From positions 1 to 44,927 of the forward strand of contig JAILDK010000089.1 in the NCBI GenBank assembly GCA_024689485.1: a stretch of DNA of 44,927 nt, read 5' to 3'. The DNA comes from Fibrobacter sp. (GTDB lineage: Bacteria; Fibrobacterota; Fibrobacteria; Fibrobacterales; Fibrobacteraceae). A program made the position numbers and the translations under genes. Positions 8,011 to 13,823 of the stretch are shown here, one piece after another; positions within the stretch are counted from its first letter, which is position 1, and every line of letters starts with the position of its first letter. The notes under the pieces are model-generated. The model searched no databases and was not told the DNA's origin. It saw only the letters and a list, made by a program, of their open reading frames with translations.

Positions 8011-8970
8011 ATGAAGACTTTTGAACCGAGCTGTGATCTTGAAACGTGGAAGGCGCGTTATGCGTTGACCGAAAAAATCCGTGCATTTTTTAAGGTGCGA
8101 AAGGTGCAGGAAGTCGAAACGCCTGTGCTTTCCCGTGCTAGCGGAACCGATGCGCACTTGGATTACTTTGAAACGCTCGGAAAGCCGACCCGTTACCTGA
8201 TGACGAGCCCGGAATTTCACTTGAAGCGTCTGCTTGCCGCGGGCTTCGGGGATATCTTTGAAATCGCTCACGCTTTTCGCTTGGACGAAGTCGGTCGCAA
8301 GCACAATTCGGAATTTCAACTCGTCGAATGGTACCGCGTCGGCATGCATTACGAAGAGCTGATGACGGAAGTCGAAGATCTCGCGTCCACGATTCTCGGC
8401 AAAAGGATCCAGGCGGAACGTTTGACTTTTCGCGAAGCGTATCTGCGGTATGCGAAGGTGGATCCCTTTAAGGCGACCGCGGACGATTACCGCCAAGCCT
8501 TAAAAGAAAATGACGTTCCGGACGTGGAAGGCTCGGAAACTTTTTCGACCGAAGACTGGTGGGACTATCTGATGGTGACGGTCGTGGAACCGCATCTGGG
8601 AAAGGACGCTCCGCAGTTCTTGATGGACTATCCGGAAAGCTGCGCCGCTCTCGCTCAGACGTATGTGAATGCGAACGGCGACACGGTCGCAAAACGTTTT
8701 GAACTTTACATCGAAAATATGGAACTCTGCAACGGCTACGAGGAACTCACGGACCCTGCAGAACAAAGGCGCCGCTTTGAAGCGGACATCGCTTGGAGAA
8801 AGGCGAACAATAGGCCCGTTCCGGCGATTGATGAAAAGTTCCTCGCCGCGCTCGAACATGGAATGCCCGCCGCATCGGGAGTCGCCATGGGACTCGATCG
8901 CCTTTATATGCTCGCCCTCGGTAAAAAGAATATCGAAGACGTCATCCTGTTTATGGACGACAATTCGTAA
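8011..8970 (+). CDS. epmA: Elongation factor P--(R)-beta-lysine ligase EpmA (GenX/PoxA)
   Basis: Protein of 319 aa, a class II lysyl-tRNA-synthetase catalytic core without the anticodon-binding domain, the size expected for EpmA. It attaches (R)-beta-lysine to a conserved Lys of elongation factor P. Visible motifs are ETPVLSRASGTDAHLDYF, motif 2 FRLDEVGRKHNSEFQLVEWY (89-108), ELCNGYEELTDP, and motif 3 GVAMGLDRLYML near residue 290. Neither efp nor epmB (the lysine 2,3-aminomutase that supplies beta-lysine) is in this window. The 3' end overlaps the converging thioredoxin-like gene by 20 bases. Confidence 0.9.
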   Translation: MKTFEPSCDLETWKARYALTEKIRAFFKVRKVQEVETPVLSRASGTDAHLDYFETLGKPTRYLMTSPEFHLKRLLAAGFGDIFEIAHAFRLDEVGRKHNSEFQLVEWYRVGMHYEELMTEVEDLASTILGKRIQAERLTFREAYLRYAKVDPFKATADDYRQALKENDVPDVEGSETFSTEDWWDYLMVTVVEPHLGKDAPQFLMDYPESCAALAQTYVNANGDTVAKRFELYIENMELCNGYEELTDPAEQRRRFEADIAWRKANNRPVPAIDEKFLAALEHGMPAASGVAMGLDRLYMLALGKKNIEDVILFMDDNS

Positions 8971-9421
8971 CGTCCAAAGCCTTTTCGATCTGCGCCCGGA
9001 GAATTTCTTCGTTCAGCGGACCGATCTGCCGCATTTGAATATTTCCGGTACTGTCGATTAAAAAGTGCGTCGGAATCGAACGCGGATGCCCGAACTTTTT
9101 CATCAGCTTAAAGTCCCAGTACACGACCGGGTAGGGAATTTCCCTTGCCTTCACAAATTCGTGCATCGTCTTTTCGTCATCATCTTCGTTCACGCCGATC
9201 ACGTGCAGTCCGCAGGGGGAATATTCTGCATAGATCCTTTTGAGCGTGGGAAGTTCCATGTTGCAGTAGCCGCACCAGGACGTGTGGAATACAAAAAGGT
9301 TCACCCCTTCATAGCCTTCGACCTTTTCTGGTATGCGGTCGTATTTGGCGTCGGAACAAGCGTTGAAGCCAAGCACAAGAGCTAATCCTAAAATGACTGT
9401 CAGCGAAATCAAAGTCTTCAT
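8951..9421 (-). CDS. TlpA/thioredoxin-like lipoprotein
   Basis: Protein of 156 aa. The hydrophobic N-terminal signal ends in GFNAC, giving a likely lipidated Cys22 although the lipobox is weak. The thioredoxin-fold active site CGYC is at 50-53 within FHTSWCGYCNMELPTLKRI, and the cis-proline segment is SIPTHFLID. This is the arrangement of extracytoplasmic TlpA/ResA-type thiol-disulfide reductases. It would act on exported thiol proteins; several Cys-rich exported proteins are encoded nearby, but a specific client is not indicated. The gene converges on epmA with a 20-base overlap. Confidence 0.82.
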   Translation of the reverse strand: MKTLISLTVILGLALVLGFNACSDAKYDRIPEKVEGYEGVNLFVFHTSWCGYCNMELPTLKRIYAEYSPCGLHVIGVNEDDDEKTMHEFVKAREIPYPVVYWDFKLMKKFGHPRSIPTHFLIDSTGNIQMRQIGPLNEEILRAQIEKALDVTNCRP

Positions 9422-9428
9422 TATGGCG

Positions 9429-9444
9429 AAAATTTAAAAATTTT
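9429..9444. repeat. AT-only inverted repeat upstream of the thioredoxin-like gene
   Basis: AAAATTT-AA-AAATTTT forms a perfect 7-bp inverted repeat 8 bases upstream of the minus-strand start codon at 9421. It could be an operator or simply A-tract promoter DNA. Confidence 0.35.
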
Positions 9445-9486
9445 AGACATTTTTATAAAAAGTTTGGCGATATGCGTCGTTTTGGG

Positions 9487-9506
9487 TGTTGTAAAATGTT
9501 GTAAAA
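9487..9506. repeat. Tandem direct repeat of TGTTGTAAAA
   Basis: Two exact copies of the 10-mer TGTTGTAAAA stand head to tail about 30-50 bases upstream of the -35-like element of the 9595 gene. A 10-bp period places both copies on the same face of the helix, as expected for a regulator binding cooperatively. Confidence 0.45.
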
Positions 9507-9534
9507 AGCGAAACAAAAAATCCCGAAAAATACC

Positions 9535-9562
9535 TTGCAATTTACTTACGAATTAGTAAGTT
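9535..9562 (+). promoter_or_regulatory. Promoter with overlapping palindromic operator candidate
   Basis: TTGCAA at 9535-9540 and TAAGTT at 9557-9562 are separated by 16 bases, a reasonable -35/-10 pair. The perfect inverted repeat ACTTAC-GAATTA-GTAAGT (9544-9561) covers the spacer and -10, an ideal place for a repressor. The leader then carries AAGGGG at about 9581-9586 before the ATG at 9595. Confidence 0.45.
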
Positions 9563-9594
9563 AGAGTCACCATTTTTTGTAAGGGGTTACAATT

Positions 9595-10908
9595 ATGAAT
9601 TTGAAGCAGATTACACTCATGCTCTCCTCTGCAGCCCTTTTGGGTGCTTGCAGCCAGACTGTCACGAATGTCAACGATGAAGCGAAGACCAAGGGCAACA
9701 TCACGTTGCAGATGGTGGACGCTAGCACGCAGGCCGGTGTGGCTTCTGCAAAGGTTTACTCGGTGACGGATGACGAAACGGTGACTTCCGATTCCTCGGG
9801 CCTTGTCGTTTTGAAGAACAACGTGATCGGTGATTACGCTTTCATCATTTCTGCAGATAAGTATGTGAGCCGTCGCATGGTCGTTTCGCTTGCCGAACAG
9901 GGTCAGGGCGATGTCGCTCGCGTTCCGGATGTCTATTCGACCGTTCAGATGTATAAGAAGGGCGTGAAGGCTACGGGTTCCCTCTTCTACTATGATGCGG
10001 AATCGTCCAGCAAGAAGGTCGCTTCCGGCGTGACTGTTTACGCAAGCTTCGGTTCGAACTTTGTTCCGTCTGAAGTTTCGACTCAGACCGACAAGAACGG
10101 TATTTATACCTTTGAAAACCTCCCGGAAGGCGTCGATGTGACGATCTCCTTCGCCCAGACGACTTTTGGTAAGCTCGCTTACGGCACGACTTCTTACAGA
10201 AGCGTCAGCGGTCTCCGCGTCGGCGAAGAAACGAACCTGACCGCAGTCCTGATGGAACAGGTGGCTGGTGAAGTGTTCCTCGTCTCGGACAACACGAATT
10301 CGATCGACTCCACGACGACCATCGCTCTCACGTTCTCCCAGGTTCTTGCCAAGGATTCCATCGCTGACCATTGGATGGTGACGAAGGGTTCTACCTCTTC
10401 GAGCTATAAGGTTCTGACGACCGTTTCTCTCGATGAAAGCAAGAAGGTTGTGACCATCAAGCCGTATTCCGGCAAGTGGGAAACCGGTTACACGTACTAT
10501 ATCAGCGGTACGGCTTATGCAACCGACGGCGCTTACGCAACGGTCAGCAGCAAGTCCTTCAAGGTCGGCGGCACTGCATCCGATATCCCGAGCCAGGTGA
10601 AGAACCTCACTGTCGAAGAATACGACGGTTCCTATTACGACATCACTCTCTCTTGGGATGCTCCGGAAGAAACGATCTCCGGCTACCATCTCTACTACAA
10701 GACGAGCGAAATGTCGGATTACAGCTACTATGGCAGCATCTATGACGATTATACGTCCAAGAGCTACGATTTGAGCGACTTCGGCTACGATTACACGTCT
10801 ATTTCCTTCATCCTCCTCCCGTATAACGAAAACGGCGTGGAAGCGGAACTCGAAAAGGCAAAGGCCGTGACCTATAAGGTTCCGACCGTGACGATCGACG
10901 AAGAATAA
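9595..10908 (+). CDS. Large surface lipoprotein with carboxypeptidase-regulatory-like and Ig-like domains
   Basis: Protein of 437 aa. The lipoprotein signal MNLKQITLMLSSAALLGAC puts the lipidated cysteine at residue 19. Domains read in order as a Cna-B/carboxypeptidase-regulatory-like beta sandwich (ITLQMVDASTQAGVASAKVY...), a second similar one (VASGVTVYASFG...IYTFENLPEGV), a Big_5/SbsA-type Ig-like domain (TTIALTFSQVLAKDSIADHW), and a fibronectin type III-like domain (ITLSWDAPEETISGYHLYYK). It has no catalytic motif and looks like a surface adhesion or scaffold protein. It stands alone between an elaborate upstream region and a terminator. Confidence 0.8.
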   Translation: MNLKQITLMLSSAALLGACSQTVTNVNDEAKTKGNITLQMVDASTQAGVASAKVYSVTDDETVTSDSSGLVVLKNNVIGDYAFIISADKYVSRRMVVSLAEQGQGDVARVPDVYSTVQMYKKGVKATGSLFYYDAESSSKKVASGVTVYASFGSNFVPSEVSTQTDKNGIYTFENLPEGVDVTISFAQTTFGKLAYGTTSYRSVSGLRVGEETNLTAVLMEQVAGEVFLVSDNTNSIDSTTTIALTFSQVLAKDSIADHWMVTKGSTSSSYKVLTTVSLDESKKVVTIKPYSGKWETGYTYYISGTAYATDGAYATVSSKSFKVGGTASDIPSQVKNLTVEEYDGSYYDITLSWDAPEETISGYHLYYKTSEMSDYSYYGSIYDDYTSKSYDLSDFGYDYTSISFILLPYNENGVEAELEKAKAVTYKVPTVTIDEE

Positions 10909-10931
10909 TACGAGTCTTCTCATTCCAATCA

Positions 10932-10967
10932 AGCGGACTGCGAATTTGCAGCCCGCTTTTGTGTTTT
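10932..10967 (+). terminator. Rho-independent terminator after the 9595 lipoprotein gene
   Basis: AGCGG-A-CTGC pairs with GCAG-C-CCGCT around a GAATTT loop, with a single A/C mismatch. It is followed by TTTTGTGTTTTT. Confidence 0.75.
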
Positions 10968-11015
10968 TAGTCAAATTTCCCAAAATCAGCAAATACTAGT
11001 CGAAAGATTTAATGT

Positions 11016-11021
11016 TATATT
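11016..11021 (+). promoter_or_regulatory. TATATT -10 element before pilT
   Basis: TATATT ends 6 bases before the pilT ATG at 11028, with no Shine-Dalgarno sequence between. If used, the transcript would begin about at the start codon. Confidence 0.5.
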
Positions 11022-11027
11022 CAAAGC

Positions 11028-12092
11028 ATGTATAATATTCAAGATCTTCTTGCAGAAATGGTGAAGCGTGGAGCTTCCGACTTGCATATCACCGCAGGCA
11101 TCCCTCCGATGCTTCGTTTGGCGGGCAAACTCACTCCGATGGGCACCGAAAAGCTCAAACCGGATGAGACCATGCGCATGACGTATAGTTTGATGAACGA
11201 ACTCCAGAAGAAGTCCTTCGAACAGAACAAGGAATGCGACTTCTCTTTTGGTATTGCGAATTTGGCCCGTTTCCGTGCGAACGCTTATTTGCAGCGCGGC
11301 TGCGTCGCTCTCGCCTTGCGTATCATTCCTCTTGAAATCAAGACCTTTAAGGATTTGGACCTTCCGCCGATCGTTGCCGAATTTACGACGCGTCCGTCGG
11401 GACTTGTGCTCGTGACCGGTTCTACAGGTTCGGGTAAGTCGACGACTCTTGCCGCCATGATCGACAAGATCAACAAGGAACGCCATGAACACATTCTGAC
11501 GATCGAAGACCCGATCGAATTCTTGCACAAGCATCAGAACTGCATGGTGAACCAGCGTGAAGTTGGTAACGATACGAAGAGCTTCTCCCAGGCTTTGAAG
11601 ATGGCTCTCCGTCAGGACCCGGACATTGTGCTCATCGGCGAAATGCGTGACCTGGAAACGATCCGTGCCGCTTTGACGATTGCGGAAACGGGTCACTTGA
11701 CCTTGGCCACGCTCCATACGAACTCCGCCGTGCAGACGATCAACCGTATTGTCGACGCGTTCCCGCAGGGTGAACAGCAAACGGTCAGAACTCAGCTTTC
11801 CTTTGTGCTCCAGGGCGTTGTCTGTCAGATGCTTCTTCCGAAGATCGGCGGCGGCCGTGTGATGTGCTACGAAGTGATGAACGTGACGCCGGCTATCCGC
11901 GCTTTGATTCGCGATAACAAGTCTCACCAGATCGGCTCCATGATCGAAATCGGTCAGAAGTTCGGTATGAATACGATGAATATGCGACTCGCGGAACTTG
12001 TGCGTCAGGGCAAGCTCGAACATTTCGAAGCGGTCTCCAAGTCTCCGGACCCGACCCAGCTCGAAAAAGAACTCGAACAGATGGGAGTTTAA
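11028..12092 (+). CDS. pilT: Type IV pilus retraction ATPase PilT
   Basis: Secretion ATPase of 354 aa that powers pilus depolymerisation at the inner-membrane base. Walker A GSTGSGKST is at 131-139, the Asp box LTIEDPIEF at 157-165, Walker B DIVLIGEMRD at 199-208, and the His box TGHLTLATLHT at 221-231. AIRALIRDN near residue 286 is the PilT-type AIRNLIRE motif, which argues against PilB. Four bases separate it from pilC, so the two form an operon. No prepilin or pilB gene is adjacent. Confidence 0.95.
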   Translation: MYNIQDLLAEMVKRGASDLHITAGIPPMLRLAGKLTPMGTEKLKPDETMRMTYSLMNELQKKSFEQNKECDFSFGIANLARFRANAYLQRGCVALALRIIPLEIKTFKDLDLPPIVAEFTTRPSGLVLVTGSTGSGKSTTLAAMIDKINKERHEHILTIEDPIEFLHKHQNCMVNQREVGNDTKSFSQALKMALRQDPDIVLIGEMRDLETIRAALTIAETGHLTLATLHTNSAVQTINRIVDAFPQGEQQTVRTQLSFVLQGVVCQMLLPKIGGGRVMCYEVMNVTPAIRALIRDNKSHQIGSMIEIGQKFGMNTMNMRLAELVRQGKLEHFEAVSKSPDPTQLEKELEQMGV

Positions 12093-12095
12093 TCC

Positions 12096-13298
12096 ATGCC
12101 GGTTTTCCTTTATAAGGCGCAAAACACTCAAGGAAACCAGTTCTCCGGGGAAATTGAGGCGAAAGACAAGAACGAAGCGGAATCCCTGCTTCGCCGTAAA
12201 CACTTGGTGATTGAAAGCCTCAAGCGCAAGCCGCTTGAAATCAAAATCAATATCGGCTCGGGCATCAAAACCAAGGACGTTTCCCGTTTTACGCGCATGT
12301 TCAGCTCGATGACTTCCGCAGGCCTTCCGATGCTCCAGTGCTTGACCATTTTGGAAGAGCAGATGGAAAACCCGGCGATGCGTGAAGTGGTTCACAAGCT
12401 GACGATGTCGATCAGTGGTGGTTCGAGCCTTGCCGATGCTTTGACTCAGCATCCGAAGGTTTTTGACAAGCTCTACTGTAACATGGTTGCGGCAGGTGAA
12501 GCGGGCGGTATTTTGGACGGTATTCTTTCTCGTCTTGCCGACTACCAGGAATCGAACGAACGCTTGGTCCGTAAAGTGAAAAAGGCTTTGACTTACCCGG
12601 TGATGGTCGCTGTCGTGGCAGTCGTTGTGGTGATCTTGATGCTTTCCTTCGTGGTGCCGACCTTCGCAGCTTCGTTTATGGAACTCGGTGGTGAACTTCC
12701 GTGGCCGACGCAGTTCGTGATGGACCTTTCGGATGTGATCCGCGATTATGCGGCGTTCTGGATTTTGGGCGCGGTCTCGATTATTGTCGCGTTCAAGGTG
12801 ATTATGAAAGTGCCGAAGTTGCACTTTGCCTTTGATAAGTTTATGCTTAAAGTCCCGAAAGTGGGCGACTTGCAGATCAAGAGTGCCGTGGCGCGTTTTA
12901 GCCGTACTTTGGGTACGCTTTTGAATGCCGGTGTTTCGGTGACGGAAGCGTTGCAGGTGACGGCAAAGACTTCGGGTAACTCCGTGGTCGAAGCGGCGAT
13001 TATGAAGATTGCAGTCGGCCTTGCTGGCGGTAAGAGTATTGTGGAACCGATGAAGGACGCGAAGATCTTCCCGGCGATGGTCATTCAGATGGTCGGCGTC
13101 GGTGAAAAGACGGGTCAGCTCGGTGCGATGCTTTTGAAGGTTGCGGACTTCTACGATGAAGAAGTGGACGCTGCCATTGACGCTTTGACGTCGATGATGG
13201 AACCGCTTATCATGGTGGTGCTCGGCGGTGCTGTCGGCTTCCTCATGATTGCAATGTACATGCCGATGTTCAGTATGTCGGATGCGATTAAGGGCTAG
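12096..13298 (+). CDS. pilC: Type IV pilus inner-membrane platform protein PilC
   Basis: Protein of 400 aa of the type II secretion F family, on which the pilus motor ATPases act. The N-terminal cytoplasmic region contains FLYKAQNTQGNQFSGEIEAKD. Two T2SSF repeats follow, each with the FTRMFSSMTSAGLPMLQCL / FSRTLGTLLNAGVSVTEAL core and the GEAGGILDGIL / GEKTGQLGAML motif. The three membrane helices of the family are visible. It is cotranscribed with pilT and ends 57 bases before a strong terminator. Confidence 0.95.
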   Translation: MPVFLYKAQNTQGNQFSGEIEAKDKNEAESLLRRKHLVIESLKRKPLEIKINIGSGIKTKDVSRFTRMFSSMTSAGLPMLQCLTILEEQMENPAMREVVHKLTMSISGGSSLADALTQHPKVFDKLYCNMVAAGEAGGILDGILSRLADYQESNERLVRKVKKALTYPVMVAVVAVVVVILMLSFVVPTFAASFMELGGELPWPTQFVMDLSDVIRDYAAFWILGAVSIIVAFKVIMKVPKLHFAFDKFMLKVPKVGDLQIKSAVARFSRTLGTLLNAGVSVTEALQVTAKTSGNSVVEAAIMKIAVGLAGGKSIVEPMKDAKIFPAMVIQMVGVGEKTGQLGAMLLKVADFYDEEVDAAIDALTSMMEPLIMVVLGGAVGFLMIAMYMPMFSMSDAIKG

Positions 13299-13309
13299 CG
13301 AAAGCTCCG

Positions 13310-13341
13310 CTGATTAATCGATTGTAATCACTGATTAATCA
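13310..13341. promoter_or_regulatory. Paired CTGATTAATC repeats, candidate activator binding site
   Basis: CTGATTAATC occurs at 13310-13319 and again at 13331-13340, 21 bp apart (two helical turns). TGATTAATCA at 13332-13341 is itself a perfect palindrome. The pair lies about 80-110 bases upstream of the start site expected from the sigma-54-type promoter at 13393. That distance is typical of binding sites for sigma-54 activators, but the link is inferred. Confidence 0.4.
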
Positions 13342-13354
13342 CTTTTGAAAAATG

Positions 13355-13389
13355 AAAAACGGCGATTTCTTTTCGAAATCGCCGTTTTT
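13355..13389 (+). terminator. Strong terminator after pilT-pilC
   Basis: AAAAACGGCGATTTC pairs perfectly with GAAATCGCCGTTTTT around a TTTTC loop. The T-run is part of the stem and the hairpin could work on both strands. It insulates spoVG from pilC read-through. Confidence 0.85.
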
Positions 13390-13392
13390 GTT

Positions 13393-13408
13393 TTGGCACG
13401 CATTTTGC
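13393..13408 (+). promoter_or_regulatory. Sigma-54-type (-24/-12) promoter of spoVG
   Basis: The sequence reads TTGGCACG-CATT-TTGC, an exact match to the classic TGGCACG-N4-TTGC consensus with the invariant GG and GC exactly 10 bases apart (GG at 13395-13396, GC at 13407-13408). Transcription would start near 13420. A weak competing sigma-70 reading exists (TTGTTT at 13388, TAATAA at 13411, spacer 17). Confidence 0.6.
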
Positions 13409-13410
13409 CT

Positions 13411-13448
13411 TAATAAGTGCGTCTCGATGTTGAGACGCTAACTTATTA
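13411..13448 (+). other. Long inverted repeat at the expected spoVG transcription start and leader
   Basis: GCGTCTC (13419-13425) pairs perfectly with GAGACGC (13432-13438) around a GATGTT loop. Outside it, TAATAAGT (13411-13418) matches ACTTATTA (13441-13448) after a 2-base bulge. The repeat ends on the first base of the AGGAGG ribosome binding site (13448-13453). If transcription starts near 13420, only the inner hairpin is RNA and would cap the 5' end. The outer arms would then be DNA-level operator arms. Confidence 0.6.
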
Positions 13449-13458
13449 GGAGGGCGCA

Positions 13459-13812
13459 ATGCCAAAGGTCAAAACTGCAACAGCAGAAGTCAAACAGGAT
13501 AAGCAGGAAAAGCCGGCGAAGGCTTCGGAATTCGATTGCCTCGTCGTCACCAACGTTCGCGTGTATCCGTTCAAGGATGGCATCAACATGGGCCACATCA
13601 AGGCGCTTGCCCGTGTGGTTCTGAACGACCAGTTTGAACTCACACAGCTCCGCGTGATGGACGGCGAAAACGGTCTGTTTGTCGGCTACCCGAACGACCC
13701 GTTCTACAAGGGCGAGGAATACCGCAGTATCTTCTACCCGATTACCCGCGAATGCCGCGAACACATTGAAAACTGCGTGCTGGAAAAGTACCAGGAAGTC
13801 ACTGCAGCATAA
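13459..13812 (+). CDS. spoVG: SpoVG-family protein
   Basis: Protein of 117 aa. After a Lys/Ala-rich 20-residue N-terminal extension, the SpoVG core shows TNVRVYPFKDGINMGHIKAL, ARVVLNDQFELTQLRVMDG, and NGLFVGYPNDPFYKGEEYRSIFYPI. SpoVG proteins bind nucleic acids and affect septation, sporulation or virulence genes in other phyla; this organism is not expected to sporulate. The AGGAGG at 13448-13453 with a 5-base spacer is the best ribosome binding site in the window. The gene is followed 11 bases later by comM. Its promoter region is unusually elaborate. Confidence 0.9.
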   Translation: MPKVKTATAEVKQDKQEKPAKASEFDCLVVTNVRVYPFKDGINMGHIKALARVVLNDQFELTQLRVMDGENGLFVGYPNDPFYKGEEYRSIFYPITRECREHIENCVLEKYQEVTAA

Positions 13813-13823
13813 GAGGTTTCGAC

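Noticed and set aside
9553-10992. A 479-codon open frame antisense to the 9595 lipoprotein gene
   Set aside because: The sense gene has a lipobox, ribosome site, promoter and terminator. The antisense frame has none of these.
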